Notes: generated from the sequence alone by a model not told the origin. 64,000 bases of DNA from Dyella halodurans (GCF_026283925.1 NZ_JAPDPF010000003.1:62001-126000), one strand, 5' to 3'; counted from the stretch's first letter, positions 43,432 through 53,526 are shown. Translations and numbers: made by a program.

Positions 43432-43878
43432 TCACTCCGTGGGACGCACCAACAGCGTCGTCCCATCCACGCCCACGACCTCGACCATGCTGCCCACGGG
43501 CAGATCCGGCCCACGGACCAACCACAGGCTATCGCCGACGCGCGCCTTGCCACGCCCATTGACGATCGCTTCGGCCAGGACGTAACGCTGCCCGATCTTC
43601 TGCTCGCCGCGGCGATTGAGCAAGGCATCGCCCGGTTCGTTGCGCATCAGCCTCGGGCGCAAGCCATACCAGTAGGCCGCGCAGGATAGAAACGCCAGCA
43701 CCGCGAACACCAGTGCCTGGCCCAGCAGCGACAGGCCGGGTGCGACCAGCATGACCAGCCCGGTGACGCCCGCGGCGATGCCGATCCACAGCATGAAATA
43801 CCCCGGCATGATCACTTCCAGCGCAATCAACACCAGCGCCAGAATCCACCACCAAAAGTGCAAGGCCACCTGTTCCAC
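43432..43878 (-). CDS. NfeD-family membrane protein
   Basis: A 148-residue protein: two or three hydrophobic segments in the first 70 residues (HFWWWILALVLIALEVIMPG; LWIGIAAGVTGLVMLVAPG), then a short soluble OB-fold of the NfeD type (RYVLAEAIVNGRGKARVGDS, MVEVVGVDGTTLLV). It begins with GTG at 43876-43878. It lies 27 bp after a SPFH-domain protein gene, the usual partner in bacteria. Together such pairs organise membrane microdomains and quality control. Confidence 0.9.
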   Translation of the reverse strand: MEQVALHFWWWILALVLIALEVIMPGYFMLWIGIAAGVTGLVMLVAPGLSLLGQALVFAVLAFLSCAAYWYGLRPRLMRNEPGDALLNRRGEQKIGQRYVLAEAIVNGRGKARVGDSLWLVRGPDLPVGSMVEVVGVDGTTLLVRPTE

Positions 43879-43905
43879 GTCGTCTCGTCTCCGGCCTGTG
43901 GATGC

Positions 43906-44868
43906 TTAGCCCACCGGCGGCGGCACGCGCCGGCCAGCCTGGCCCTGCAGCGGATTCTGCTGCTGGCTCAGCGATTCCTTGGCCAGCTCGGCAATGCCGG
44001 CGAGCGAACCGAGGATGCCGGTCGCCTCCATCGGCAGCAGCAACATCTTCTGGTTCGGCGAGTTCGCCATTTCCTTCAGCGCCTCGACGTATTTGTTCGC
44101 CACGAAGTAATTGAGCGCGTTGATATTGCCGTTGGCGATCGCTTCGGAAACCATCGCGGTCGCCTTGGCCTCGGCCTCGGCCGAACGCTCGCGCGCTTCG
44201 GCGGCGCGGAAGGCCGCTTCCCTTTCACCTTCGGCGGCCAGGATCACCGATTGCTTCTCGCCTTCGGCCTTGAGGATGGCCGCCTGGCGGAAGCCCTCGG
44301 CATCGAGGATATTGGCGCGTTTCTCGCGCTCGGCCTTCATCTGGCGGGCCATCGAATCGATCAGGTCACGCGGAGGCGCAATGTCCTTGATCTCGATGCG
44401 GTTGACCTTGACGCCCCAGGGATGGGTCGCCTCGTCGACTACCGACAGCAGCTTGGCATTGATGGCGTCACGCTGGCTGAGCGATTCGTCCAGGTCCATC
44501 GAGCCCAGCACGGTGCGGATATTGGTCATCACCAGGGCCAGCGCCGCCTGCTCCAGGTTGGCGACCTCGTAGGCGGCCTTGGCGGCGTCCAGCACCTGGT
44601 AGAACACCACGCCGTCCACCCGTACGACGGCGTTGTCCTTGGTGATGACGTCCTGCGACGGCACGTCCAGCACCTGCTCCATCATGTTCATCTTGCGGCC
44701 GATGCCGTACATGATGGGGATCAGGAAATGCAGGCCGGGAGTGAGCGTGCGCGTGTACATGCCGAAGCGCTCCACCGTCCACTCGTAGCCCTGCGGCACG
44801 ATGCGCACCAGCTTGGCCAAGATGATCACGACGACGATGACTACCACCAACGCGAACAGCTGACCCAT
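43906..44868 (-). CDS. SPFH/band-7 paraslipin (QmcA-like)
   Basis: A 320-residue stomatin-like protein. N-terminal hydrophobic segment ([18 protein letters not shown]), then the SPFH domain from [14 protein letters not shown] to [10 protein letters not shown] long Ala/Glu-rich coiled coil follows ([33 protein letters not shown]) and a C-terminal region with [10 protein letters not shown]. These oligomerise into large cages on the inner membrane. Length and order match QmcA/paraslipins. Downstream NfeD gene 27 bp away completes the standard operon. The start is ATG at 44866-44868. Confidence 0.93.
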   Translation of the reverse strand: MGQLFALVVVIVVVIILAKLVRIVPQGYEWTVERFGMYTRTLTPGLHFLIPIMYGIGRKMNMMEQVLDVPSQDVITKDNAVVRVDGVVFYQVLDAAKAAYEVANLEQAALALVMTNIRTVLGSMDLDESLSQRDAINAKLLSVVDEATHPWGVKVNRIEIKDIAPPRDLIDSMARQMKAEREKRANILDAEGFRQAAILKAEGEKQSVILAAEGEREAAFRAAEARERSAEAEAKATAMVSEAIANGNINALNYFVANKYVEALKEMANSPNQKMLLLPMEATGILGSLAGIAELAKESLSQQQNPLQGQAGRRVPPPVG

Positions 44869-44936
44869 CGCCCTGCTCCTGCATCCATGAAAGATGCGCC
44901 GAGTATAGGTGAGCCGGCCCTCGGCGGTACGAGCGC

Positions 44937-46319
44937 TTACTTCGGCCCGAGTGGTAGCAGAAGGCTGACACGCAAGCCGCCTTCCTCACGATTCGCCAGG
45001 GCGATGCGCCCGCCATGCGCCTCCACGATCTCGCGCGCCAGCGCCAGGCCGAGACCGGTGCCGGAACGCTTGGTCGAATAGAACGGCAGCAAGGCCTGCG
45101 CCAGCACCGTCTCGCTCATGCCCGGGCCACGATCGGCCACTTCGATGCGCAGGTCGCGGGCAATCACCGTCAGCGACAGGCTGACTTCGTCATCCGCGCT
45201 ACCGGATTCGTGGGCGTTCTTGATCAGGTTGATCAGCACCTGTTCGATCTGGCCTGCATCGAACCAGCCCGGCTGCTCGGGGATGTGGCCGCTCACCTTG
45301 AATTGGCAGTGCAGCGAAAGCGCTTCGAGAAACGCCTTCCACGCAATCGCCACCGGCTGTGGTGCCGGCAACTTGGCAAAGCTGGCATAGCCCGCGATGA
45401 AGCCATGCAGGTGGCGCGCGCGTTCGCCGATGGTGGCGAACACGCCGGGCAGGCGCGAGGTGTCGCCACGCCGCGCAAGCTCGGCGCCGGAATGCGCAAG
45501 CGAGGAAATCGGCGCCAGCGAGTTGTTCAACTCGTGGCTGATCACGCGGATCACGCGCTTCCAGGTCGCCACTTCCTGGCGCGACAACTCGCGCGTCATG
45601 CGGCGAAACAGCCGCAGTCGATGCGGCCGCCCCTGCAGGCGGAAACTGCGCTGCGACAAATGGAAGGTTTCCTCGCCACCGTCCATCTCCACGGTGAGCA
45701 AGGCGTCCTCGCCGCCATCAACGGCGCGGCGCAGGGCCTCGGGGCTATCGCTCAGGAGCTCGGCGAAGCTCAGGCCGTGCAGGGTGCGTCCTTCGTTGAA
45801 CAGGTGGCGCGCCGCGATATTGGCGTAGGTGACGCGATCGCTGGCATCTGTCAGGACCAAGGCCACCGGCGTGTTCTGCACCACCGTATCCAGCAGCAAC
45901 TCGCGCTGGGCCAGGTTCTGGCGCTGCTCGCGCAAGGTCTGGCCCAGCGCGTTGTGCATGCGGATCAGCTCGCCGAGTTCGTCGCGACGATCCGCGGCAA
46001 TGGAGAAGCTGAAGTCGCCATCGCGATAACTCGCCACGGCGCCTTCCAGCGCACGCAGCAGCTTGGTGATCGGCGACATCACGCGGTGGCCCAGCCACAG
46101 CGCCAGCGGCAACAACAGGATGACCGAGATGATCAGGCCGCCATAGAAACTGAAATGCGCCGGTGCACCCAGGTCGATGCCGAGGTCGTTGTGCAGCCAC
46201 ACCAGCAACTGCGGCAGCGGCCATTGGGTGACGCCGGCATACACCAGCACGCCCGACAGGCCGGCCAGGCTCAGCAACAGCACCATGCGCGATTCCAGCG
46301 AACTCAAACCGCGCAGCAT
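44937..46319 (-). CDS. NtrY-like sensor histidine kinase
   Basis: A 460-residue sensor kinase. Two membrane spans (about 11-30 and 58-77) enclose a short periplasmic loop of about 27 residues. A HAMP linker (about 78-130) and PAS-like domain (about 140-240; [20 protein letters not shown]) follow. The dimerisation helix carries [12 protein letters not shown] (phospho-acceptor His262), and the ATPase domain [18 protein letters not shown] and [18 protein letters not shown]. Partner of the sigma54-type regulator encoded upstream in the same direction. The short periplasmic loop suggests it senses membrane-associated signals or a protein partner. Regulon proposed here: the ABC export operon. Confidence 0.92.
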   Translation of the reverse strand: MLRGLSSLESRMVLLLSLAGLSGVLVYAGVTQWPLPQLLVWLHNDLGIDLGAPAHFSFYGGLIISVILLLPLALWLGHRVMSPITKLLRALEGAVASYRDGDFSFSIAADRRDELGELIRMHNALGQTLREQRQNLAQRELLLDTVVQNTPVALVLTDASDRVTYANIAARHLFNEGRTLHGLSFAELLSDSPEALRRAVDGGEDALLTVEMDGGEETFHLSQRSFRLQGRPHRLRLFRRMTRELSRQEVATWKRVIRVISHELNNSLAPISSLAHSGAELARRGDTSRLPGVFATIGERARHLHGFIAGYASFAKLPAPQPVAIAWKAFLEALSLHCQFKVSGHIPEQPGWFDAGQIEQVLINLIKNAHESGSADDEVSLSLTVIARDLRIEVADRGPGMSETVLAQALLPFYSTKRSGTGLGLALAREIVEAHGGRIALANREEGGLRVSLLLPLGPK

Positions 46320-46347
46320 CGGGTGCTTCCTTGGCGGCGACTCGTCG

Positions 46348-46659
46348 TCAATGGCACGCGCCGCCCATCCCCATCGGCACGCAGTTCACATGGGGGCCGC
46401 GACCATTGTTGATGATCACGCGAATCGGCGACTGATCCGGCGGCGCGTTGTCCTTGGGATTCCGATCGCTGAACTTGAAGCGCCCGGCGGCACTGGCTGC
46501 GGTGCTTAGCGCATCGCGATAAGTGCCCGCGCTGGTGCTCGATGGCGCTGGCGCGTTCCAGCTGTCGCTGGCCTGGGTAACGGGCGGCTTGGCATTCTGC
46601 GCCACCGCCGCCATGGCGAGCACAGATGCCGCAAGAAACAGGACGCTGCGATATCGCAT
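46348..46659 (-). CDS. Small exported protein between regulator and kinase genes
   Basis: A 103-residue protein with a signal peptide (MRYRSVLFLAASVLAMAAVAQ) and a mature part rich in Ser/Ala/Pro. It has two cysteines near the end (VNCVPMG and GACH) and an IRVIINNGRGPH strand. ATG at 46657-46659 is chosen because GGAG lies about nine bases upstream; longer frames add a non-signal extension. It sits between the response regulator gene (103-bp gap) and the kinase (28-bp gap) on the same strand. An accessory role, such as a periplasmic modulator of the kinase, is a guess from position only. Confidence 0.7.
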   Translation of the reverse strand: MRYRSVLFLAASVLAMAAVAQNAKPPVTQASDSWNAPAPSSTSAGTYRDALSTAASAAGRFKFSDRNPKDNAPPDQSPIRVIINNGRGPHVNCVPMGMGGACH

Positions 46660-46762
46660 GGCAGGCTCCATCGGTAGCGATATCATCCTCGCCGGCGCCG
46701 TGGACGGCAATCACGATGGGTGACGCAACGCGCCAGTCAGGCCTGATCGACACCATCCCGGC

Positions 46763-48106
46763 TCAGGCCTGCGCCTGGGCCAGGCCGTAACGCTCCATGC
46801 GCCGGTACAGCGCCTGGCGCGACAGGCCGAGCGACTGGGCGGCACGGCTGACGACGCCGCCGGCCTTCTCCAGCGCCGCTTCCACCGACTCGCGACTGGG
46901 CTCGTCCAGATTGCGCACGGCGGTGGCCGCGACCTGCGGCAGATTCAGTTGTTCCGGCGTTATGCGGCCATCGCTGGCCAGCAGCGCCGCGCGCTCGATC
47001 GCGTTCTTCAGCTCGCGCACGTTGCCCGGCCAGGGATAGGACAGCAAGGCCTCACGCGCGGCATCGCCCAGTTCGGCGCGCCCATCGAGGAAATGCTCGG
47101 CCAGCGGCAGGATGTCATCCACGCGCTCTGAAAGCGGCGGCAGATTGACCTCGATGACATTGAGTCGGTAATAGAGATCTTCACGGAACGTACCGGCACG
47201 GATCATCGCCTTTAGATCGGCGTTGGTGGCGCTCAGTACACGCACCTTCACATGGCGGGTACGACCGGAACCGAGGCGCTCGAATTGTCCGGTTTCCAGC
47301 ACACGCAGCAGCTTCACCTGCCCCGATAGCGGCAGGTTGCCGATTTCATCGAGGAACAAGGTGCCACCGTCGGCCAACTCGAAACGTCCCTCGCGGGCCT
47401 TGTTGGCGCCGGTATAGGCGCCGGCATCCGCGCCAAACAGTTCGGCTTCGATCAACTCGCCGGGCAAGGCGCCGCAGTTCACCGCAATGAAGGCGCCGCG
47501 CTTGGCCGCCGAATTGGCGTGCACGATGGCCGCAATGCGCTCCTTGCCGGCGCCGTTGGGGCCGGTGATCAGCACCGGCACATCCGAGCGCGCCACCTGG
47601 CAGGCCAGTTCCAGCGTGCGGGCCATCGCCTCGGAGGCGAACACCAGGCTGTCGAGATCGTAACGACGTTGCAGGTCCTCGCGGCGGCGGCGCCGTTCGT
47701 TGCGCGTGCGGTTCACCTCGCGGGTGGATTCGGACAGTTCCAGCAGGTTTTCCACCGTGGTGAGCAGCTTGGCGTCGTCCCACGGCTTGGCCAGATAATC
47801 CGAAGCACCGGCCTTGACCAGTTCCACCGCCGTCTCCAGATGTGTCCAGGCGGTGAGCAGGATCACCGGCAGGTCGGTATGGCGCTGGCGGATGGCCCGG
47901 AATAGCGCGATGCCCTCCTCGCCAGACGTGGTGTCGGCGGTGAAGTTCATATCCTGAATGACCACGTCGACGCGTTCGCTTTCCAGCATCGCCAGCCCCT
48001 GCTCGGGCGTCAGTGCGATCAGCGGACGGATTTCATGCAGGGAAAGCGCCAGCGACAGCGCTTCACCCACGGCCGGGTTGTCGTCAATGATCAGTACGGT
48101 TCGCAT
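46763..48106 (-). CDS. Sigma54-dependent NtrC-family response regulator
   Basis: A 447-residue protein. The receiver domain has IIDDN (Asp8/Asp9), phospho-acceptor Asp52 (VVIQDMNF) and Lys107 (LAKPWDD). The AAA+ domain has Walker A GPNGAGKE (182-189), sigma54-contact loop GAYTGA (229-234, in place of the usual GAFTGA), Walker [11 protein letters not shown], and the helicase-like VRVLSATN. The C-terminal Fis-type HTH reads [22 protein letters not shown]. It activates sigma54-RNA polymerase at enhancer sites. The sigma54 promoter and GGACA palindromes upstream of the ABC operon are the obvious candidate targets. ATG at 48104-48106 (MRTVLIIDD) is preferred over a longer frame with 14 extra residues. 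Confidence 0.93.
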   Translation of the reverse strand: MRTVLIIDDNPAVGEALSLALSLHEIRPLIALTPEQGLAMLESERVDVVIQDMNFTADTTSGEEGIALFRAIRQRHTDLPVILLTAWTHLETAVELVKAGASDYLAKPWDDAKLLTTVENLLELSESTREVNRTRNERRRRREDLQRRYDLDSLVFASEAMARTLELACQVARSDVPVLITGPNGAGKERIAAIVHANSAAKRGAFIAVNCGALPGELIEAELFGADAGAYTGANKAREGRFELADGGTLFLDEIGNLPLSGQVKLLRVLETGQFERLGSGRTRHVKVRVLSATNADLKAMIRAGTFREDLYYRLNVIEVNLPPLSERVDDILPLAEHFLDGRAELGDAAREALLSYPWPGNVRELKNAIERAALLASDGRITPEQLNLPQVAATAVRNLDEPSRESVEAALEKAGGVVSRAAQSLGLSRQALYRRMERYGLAQAQA

Positions 48107-48197
48107 TCGTCTCTTGCACATGTAGACGTGGATGCAGCTCCACGCCAAAAGGTTGCCATCTTTCGCACGATCCGTCGCGGGTCAAGGGCGGCGGCCA

Positions 48198-48995
48198 TCA
48201 AGCGCTCGGCGGAACGGGGGGAGCCGGGGGTGTCGGTGGAGCGGGTGGCGCGCTGGGCAGCAAGTCCTCGCGGGCCTGCGCGGACAAGGCCACCCCGTGC
48301 TCGACGCCATGGCGCCGTACCGTCAGCGGCATCGGCGACGTGCCGTGCTCGCGCAGGCGACTGAGCAAGGCCGCCACATCGTGTACGGGCTGGCCATCCG
48401 CCTCGATGATCACATCGCCCTGGGCCAGTCCCCACAGGGAGGCCGGGGTCAGCGCAGCCACGGTGACGCCGCCTTCGCTGGCGGTGACCAGATGCAGGCG
48501 CTGGCCATCGCTGCGCCAGCGCAGGCTGTTGTCGGATTGGTAGACGAAACGGCTGTGGCTTGCGGCGACCGGCGCTGCAGGGGCAGCGGGAGGCTGCGGT
48601 GCAACCGGCGGCTTGGGTGACGGCGCGGGCACCAGATCATGCGCCTGGGCCGCCAGCGTGACCGTGCGCTCGACGCCAGCCTGGCGCAGCTTGAGCGGCA
48701 TCGGCGAGGCATCGTGTGCGCGCAGCGTGTTCAACAGCTCGGCCACGTCGTGAACCGGGTGGCCATCGGCTTCCACGATGATGTCGCCTTCGCTCAGTCC
48801 CCACAGCGAGGCGGGTGTGATGCCGGCCACTTGGACGCCACCGTCCTTGACCGTGGCCAAATGCAGATAGCGGCCCTCGCTATGCCAGCGCAAGGTGTTG
48901 TCGGAGCGGTAGGAAAACTCGGTAGCCGCCCAAGCAGTCGCCACGGGCGCCAGCAAGGCTGCGACCAACCACACTGTCTTGATCGATCGTTGCAT
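48198..48995 (-). CDS. Periplasmic tandem-PDZ protein
   Basis: A 265-residue protein with signal peptide MQRSIKTVWLVAALLAPVATAWA. Two near-identical PDZ-like modules occupy residues of about 26-116 and 147-243. Each begins with an F-[SV]-Y-[RQ]-S-D-N element and carries ASLWGLxxGDxIxEADGxPVHDVA and the SPMPL strand. They are joined by a Pro/Ala linker, and a Pro-rich tail follows. No protease domain is present, so it is a stand-alone peptide- or protein-binding module. It lies between the sigma54 regulator and the DUF885 peptidase. The second module looks like a recent internal duplication of the first. Confidence 0.85.
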   Translation of the reverse strand: MQRSIKTVWLVAALLAPVATAWAATEFSYRSDNTLRWHSEGRYLHLATVKDGGVQVAGITPASLWGLSEGDIIVEADGHPVHDVAELLNTLRAHDASPMPLKLRQAGVERTVTLAAQAHDLVPAPSPKPPVAPQPPAAPAAPVAASHSRFVYQSDNSLRWRSDGQRLHLVTASEGGVTVAALTPASLWGLAQGDVIIEADGQPVHDVAALLSRLREHGTSPMPLTVRRHGVEHGVALSAQAREDLLPSAPPAPPTPPAPPVPPSA

Positions 48996-49017
48996 CGCCT
49001 TTCCCCTTGGAAGAGTA

Positions 49018-49038
49018 CGCGCCGCCTCATGCGGCGCG
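49018..49038 (-). terminator. Hairpin between DUF885 and PDZ genes
   Basis: Stem CGCGCCGC / GCGGCGCG with a 5-base loop, 21 bp after the DUF885 stop. No T-tract is present. It could weaken readthrough into the PDZ gene or stabilise the upstream mRNA. Confidence 0.4.
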
Positions 49039-49059
49039 CACTTCAGTCTTACCGGAAGC

Positions 49060-50883
49060 TCAACCGGCCACCGGATGAGCGGGCGCCTTGCCCGCCTTCA
49101 CCGCAGCGATCCATGCGTTGATGCGCATTTCAAGCACGTCCAGCGGCAGCGCGCCGCCACCGAGCACTTCGTCGTGGAAGGCGCGGATGTCGAACTGGTC
49201 GCCCAGCTCCTTCTTTGCATGCTCACGCAGCTCGACGATCTTCAGCTGGCCCATTTTGTACGCCAGCGCCTGGCCCGGCCAGGTGATGTAGCGGTCGGTT
49301 TCGGCCTGCACATCCGGCTCGTCTTCGCTGGAATGCTCGTGGAAGAAGTCCACCATCTGCTGGCGCGTCCAGTGCTTGCTGTGCACGCCGGTGTCGAGCA
49401 CGAGGCGGTCGGCACGCAGCAGTTCGTCGGAGAGGCGGCCGTAGTAGGACAGCGGGTCCTTGTAGAAGCCCAGCTCCTTGCCCAGCTGCTCCGCATACAG
49501 CGCCCAGCCCTCGATATACGCGTTGTAGCCCGCCTGCTGGCGGAACGGCGGCAGCTTGGGCAGCGACTGCGCGATCGAGATCTGCATGTGATGGCCGGGA
49601 ATGCCTTCGTGGTAGGCGGTCGACTCGATGGTCAGCACGCTGCGGTTGGCGTAGTCACCGGTGTTGACGAAGATCTGGCCCGGACGCGAACCATCGGGCG
49701 TGCCCTGGTGGTATTCGGCGGCGGCCGCTTCCTTCTCGCGGAACGGCTCCACCGGCACCACTTCCACCTTGGTCTTGGGCAGCAGGCCGAACAGCTTCGG
49801 CAGTTCCGGCTGCATGCCCGCCAGGTAGTTGCGGTAGCGGTTGAGAATGTCCTCACGCGAGGTGGCGTGCGTCTTCGGGTTGGTCTTGAGGGCGGCGCGG
49901 AAGCTCGCCAGGTCCTTGTAGCCCTGCGACTTGGCCACCTCGGTCATCTCGCCTTCGATGCGCTTCACTTCGGCCAGGCCGATTTCATGAATGCGCTCCG
50001 GGCTTTCCTTGGTGGTGGTCATCTGCTCGACATCGAAGCGGTAAATCGCCTCGCCGTTCGGCAGCTGCCAGACGCCAGGTTCGCTGCGGCCGTGCGGCGC
50101 GTAATCCTTCGCCACGAACTCGCCCAGCTTCTGGTAGGCCGGACGCACGTCCTGATCGATGGCCGCAAGAATGGCGTCGTGCAGGCGCTTCTGATCCGCC
50201 GGCGACACCGACTTCGGGAAATGTTTGAGCGGCTCGGCGAAAACGCTGTCCATGCCGGCGGGCTTGCCGATGCTGTCGATCTGGGTGACGACCTTCTCCA
50301 GCAGGTACTTCGGCGGCATCATGCCGTCCTTCAGGCCCTGCTGTGCCACGCTCGTCACCTGCTCGAGCAAGGTTGGCACGGCCTTGAGGCGCGTCAGGTA
50401 ATCGTCGTATTCCTTGGTGCTGTTGAACGGGACGGAGCTGACGAAACCAGCCAGCGCAAGGTGCGCGCCGCTCATCTGGTCCAGCGGCATCTCGTCGATC
50501 TTCAGGTCATGCGCCTTGAGGGCGTCCTGCAGCTGACGCACCATCAGCTGCTGGTTCAGCTTGTCGTCGTCGGAGAAGCCGGTGGTGTCGATCGCCTGGA
50601 AGCGCTTCAGGAAATCCTGGTTCTTCGCATACTCGGCCTTGGCGTGTGCCAGTGAGGCGTCGCTCCAGCGGTCGTTGTAGCGCAGGTCGCCAATGATGGT
50701 GGCGAACTCCGGCGCGTTTTCCAGATTGTGCTGCCACTGCTCAGCCAGCAAGGCATTCAGCGCCTTCACGCGCGTCGCCACGTCCGCCTGCGTCGCCGGC
50801 GCCGGCGCCGCCGCCTGTACGCTGGCCACACCTGCGGCCGACATCAACAAACCCGCCAGAACCATACGCGGTCCGATTTTCAT
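49060..50883 (-). CDS. DUF885-family exported metallopeptidase-like protein
   Basis: A 607-residue protein. Signal peptide MKIGPRMVLAGLLMSAAGVASVQA; long helical body. Near residue 425-435 is the zinc-type motif STAYHEGIPGHHMQ (HExxxH-like: His-Glu then HH), followed by EGWALYAEQLGKELG, which supplies further ligand candidates. Matches the DUF885 group, regarded as M2/M3-like metallopeptidases but poorly characterised. ATG at 50881-50883 with GGAAGGG upstream is preferred; a longer frame into the neighbouring permease gene is not credible. It is 98 bp downstream of the last ABC permease gene, on the same strand. Confidence 0.88.
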   Translation of the reverse strand: MKIGPRMVLAGLLMSAAGVASVQAAAPAPATQADVATRVKALNALLAEQWQHNLENAPEFATIIGDLRYNDRWSDASLAHAKAEYAKNQDFLKRFQAIDTTGFSDDDKLNQQLMVRQLQDALKAHDLKIDEMPLDQMSGAHLALAGFVSSVPFNSTKEYDDYLTRLKAVPTLLEQVTSVAQQGLKDGMMPPKYLLEKVVTQIDSIGKPAGMDSVFAEPLKHFPKSVSPADQKRLHDAILAAIDQDVRPAYQKLGEFVAKDYAPHGRSEPGVWQLPNGEAIYRFDVEQMTTTKESPERIHEIGLAEVKRIEGEMTEVAKSQGYKDLASFRAALKTNPKTHATSREDILNRYRNYLAGMQPELPKLFGLLPKTKVEVVPVEPFREKEAAAAEYHQGTPDGSRPGQIFVNTGDYANRSVLTIESTAYHEGIPGHHMQISIAQSLPKLPPFRQQAGYNAYIEGWALYAEQLGKELGFYKDPLSYYGRLSDELLRADRLVLDTGVHSKHWTRQQMVDFFHEHSSEDEPDVQAETDRYITWPGQALAYKMGQLKIVELREHAKKELGDQFDIRAFHDEVLGGGALPLDVLEMRINAWIAAVKAGKAPAHPVAG

Positions 50884-50981
50884 GGAAACACCCTTCCGGT
50901 TGAAATAGACCCTATTCTCCACGGCCAGCGCCACCGCAACCCGTGCCGGACTGCATGGTTCGGCGACCGGTTTGCCCCCGT

Positions 50982-52196
50982 TCAAACTGAACGCGTGGCC
51001 ACCACCGGTGGCACCGCCGCCGCCCGCAGGGCGGGGCCGAGCACGGCCAGCTGGCCGAGCAGCCACAATGAGACGGCACCCATGGGCAGGTAATACAGCG
51101 GCAGGCGCGGCAGCTCGTAGAACTTCATGAGCGCCAGGTTCAGTCCAAACGCCAGCACCATGCCGACGAGGATGCCGCCACTGACGATCAGGAAATTCTC
51201 GGTCTGGAAGTAGCTGAGAATGTCCTGCCGGGTGGCACCGATGGCGCGTCGGATACCGATCTGCTTGCGGCGTTGCTGTACCCAGAAACTGGCCAGGCCG
51301 ACGATGCCCAGGGCGGTGACCAGCAGCAGCGAGGCGATGACGGCCACCAGGATGCCCGTCATGGTGCGGTCCTGTTGGAAGAAGCTTTCGCGCAAATCGC
51401 CGATGGTTTGCGTGCCCTGCAGGTCGAGCACGGCGTCCGGGGCCACCTTGGCAATCGTCTCGCGAGCATCACGCAGTACGCGGCGGATATCGGCGGGAGC
51501 CGCCTTGATCAAATAACTGCCGGAAAGCCCCGGCCCAGGCTGCGCCGGCAGGAAGGCCGACCAGCCCCCGGTGCCGGCGCCCCATAGGGCGGGAGCGGGC
51601 ACCACCAGGCGATCGATAACACCGACCACCTGGTAGTGCAAGGGCTTGCTCCAGATCGACTTGCCCAGCGGATCCTCGCCAGGCCACAAGTGCTCGGCCA
51701 GCTCCCTGGTCACCAGCACGGGCGCGAAACTCGGCATCAAGCCGGAGAACGACTGATAGTCCTCCGCCTGCAGGGCCCGACCCGCCACCAGGTGAAACCC
51801 CAAGGCCTCCGCGCTGCCCGGGCCGCCGAGGTAGAACTCGATCACGCCGCCGCGATGCAGCCCCTCGGCATCGGTGGTGATGCCCATCGAGCCGCGTCGC
51901 TCGCCGAACGGAATGGAATTGAGCACGCTGACCGACTGCACGCCGGGAATGGCGCGCAAACCCGCCGTCACCCGCGCGTTGACATCCACCGACTGGCGGT
52001 CTTCGTAGCCGCTGATCGTCAGCGAGGCGAGCGAGGCTTCATCGACGCCGCTCTGGATATGCATGTCCCGGACGCGATTGGCGATCAGGAAACAGGCGTT
52101 GCATAACACCGCACAGGCAAGCGCGATCTCCAGGCCGATCAACATCGCGGCGAGCCGGTGACGGCGCAGGGCAGAAAGTATGGGTCGTATCTGCAT
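50982..52196 (-). CDS. MacB/FtsX-type ABC permease, type B, copy 4
   Basis: A 404-residue permease. Short N-terminus (MQIRPILSALRRHRLAAML) leading into the first membrane span, a periplasmic MacB-type domain (about 45-260), and three C-terminal spans of the FtsX core. The cytoplasmic loop after the second span reads QQRRKQIGIRRAIGATRQDI. It ends RAAAVPPVVATRSV, the hallmark tail shared by all four type-B copies. Closest to copy 3 (PFG in the periplasmic domain). It is the last gene of the ABC operon, 7 bp after type A copy 4. With a type A subunit it presumably forms a heterodimeric permease served by the single ATPase at 61406. Confidence 0.9.
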   Translation of the reverse strand: MQIRPILSALRRHRLAAMLIGLEIALACAVLCNACFLIANRVRDMHIQSGVDEASLASLTISGYEDRQSVDVNARVTAGLRAIPGVQSVSVLNSIPFGERRGSMGITTDAEGLHRGGVIEFYLGGPGSAEALGFHLVAGRALQAEDYQSFSGLMPSFAPVLVTRELAEHLWPGEDPLGKSIWSKPLHYQVVGVIDRLVVPAPALWGAGTGGWSAFLPAQPGPGLSGSYLIKAAPADIRRVLRDARETIAKVAPDAVLDLQGTQTIGDLRESFFQQDRTMTGILVAVIASLLLVTALGIVGLASFWVQQRRKQIGIRRAIGATRQDILSYFQTENFLIVSGGILVGMVLAFGLNLALMKFYELPRLPLYYLPMGAVSLWLLGQLAVLGPALRAAAVPPVVATRSV

Positions 52197-52203
52197 GGGG
52201 CCC

Positions 52204-53526
52204 TCAGAGTGTCTTCAATTGCAGGCCGGGTGCCACGCGACTGGCCCGGGCGGCCGGCAGCACGCCAGCGATTAGACTGGTGGCGATGGCAAGCGCAAAC
52301 GTGAGCAGGAACATGCGGCCGTCGAGATAAGCCAGATCGGCAAAGGCCACCGGCTGGCCACGCACGACCCACAGCCCGAGCAAGGTCAGCAGCAGGCCAC
52401 CCACACCGCCGAGCAAGCCAACCATGCCTGCCTCGACCAGGCATTGCGCGAAGATGGCAGCGCGACTGGCACCCAGCGCCCGACGCACGCCGATCTCACC
52501 GGAACGGCGCAGGAATTTCGCCAGCAGCAGCCCGATGGTGTTGAACAAACAAATGGCAAGAAACGCGAACGCGAGCCAGGTCTGCAGGCGCACGTCGCTT
52601 GGCACTACGCCATTGAAGTCCAGCCATTCCATCAAGCTGCGCAAGCGCGTGTTCTGCGGTCGCACCACGCGACCCAAGGCGTGCTGCTCGGCCGCGTAGC
52701 CATCGAGGAAGCGCTTGAACGCGGTCACCTTGGCCGGGCTGTTCAATTGCACCCACACACCCAGCCATACGCACGGCGCGTTCTGCAGATGGCCCGGGGT
52801 CGACGGTGGCAGCCAACAGGTGAACTGATAGAAATTGCCGTCGTTGATTTCCAGGCCACTGGTGAACGGTGTGAACACATCCTGCGGCTTGCTGTAGAAG
52901 TCGGCGGTCTTGCCCGCGGCGAAACGGCCGCCGGCCACGGTGTAGAACTGCGGCGATGGTCGCCACGGCGCCAGCACGCCAACGATGCGCACATCGGTAT
53001 CGCGCAGGCGCAGCGTACGGCCCACGCTGTTGGCGCCCTGGAACAACCGGGCATTGAGGTCGGCGGAGATCACCGCCACGCGGGCATGCTTGTCGTCATC
53101 CTCGGCGCGCCACGGCCCGCCATACTGAAACGGCACGTCGAACATCGGGAAGAAGTCGGCCGTGGTCGACAGCATCGATGGCATCAGCGGCGGCAACGAG
53201 GCATCCGGTGCGCGCAGCTTCACCGCGCTATCGACCACCACGGTCTGCCGGTCGGCCAGATGGGCATTCAGGATGTCCATGGCGGTCGGATAGTCGAGCT
53301 TGTCCAGCGGCTGCTTGCGCTGCTCCGGCGACGGATCGGTATCGACCTGCGCGTAGAACAGCGAGCCGCTGCGTCCCGGCAGCGGATCGCCCGACAGCAG
53401 ATGCATCACGGTCAAGGTGGTCATGCTGGCGCCGATGCCTACCGCGATCGCCAGCACCATCAGCGCGGTGAGCACGCTGTTACGACGCAGGCCGCGCCAT
53501 GCCAGTTCAAGATAGTAGCCAAACAT
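52204..53526 (-). CDS. MacB/FtsX-type ABC permease, type A, copy 4
   Basis: A 440-residue permease. It begins MFGYYLELAWRGLRRNSVLT before the first membrane span (VLAIAVGIGASMTTLTV), then GDPLPGRSGSLFYAQ opening the large periplasmic domain. Three C-terminal spans follow, with GLLLAKFLRRSGEIGVRRAL as the cytoplasmic coupling segment; ends LQLKTL. Most similar to type A copy 3 (both share LSGDPxPGRS). It lies 45 bp after type B copy 3 and 7 bp before copy 4 of type B. No ATP-binding domain is fused, unlike canonical MacB. Confidence 0.9.
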   Translation of the reverse strand: MFGYYLELAWRGLRRNSVLTALMVLAIAVGIGASMTTLTVMHLLSGDPLPGRSGSLFYAQVDTDPSPEQRKQPLDKLDYPTAMDILNAHLADRQTVVVDSAVKLRAPDASLPPLMPSMLSTTADFFPMFDVPFQYGGPWRAEDDDKHARVAVISADLNARLFQGANSVGRTLRLRDTDVRIVGVLAPWRPSPQFYTVAGGRFAAGKTADFYSKPQDVFTPFTSGLEINDGNFYQFTCWLPPSTPGHLQNAPCVWLGVWVQLNSPAKVTAFKRFLDGYAAEQHALGRVVRPQNTRLRSLMEWLDFNGVVPSDVRLQTWLAFAFLAICLFNTIGLLLAKFLRRSGEIGVRRALGASRAAIFAQCLVEAGMVGLLGGVGGLLLTLLGLWVVRGQPVAFADLAYLDGRMFLLTFALAIATSLIAGVLPAARASRVAPGLQLKTL

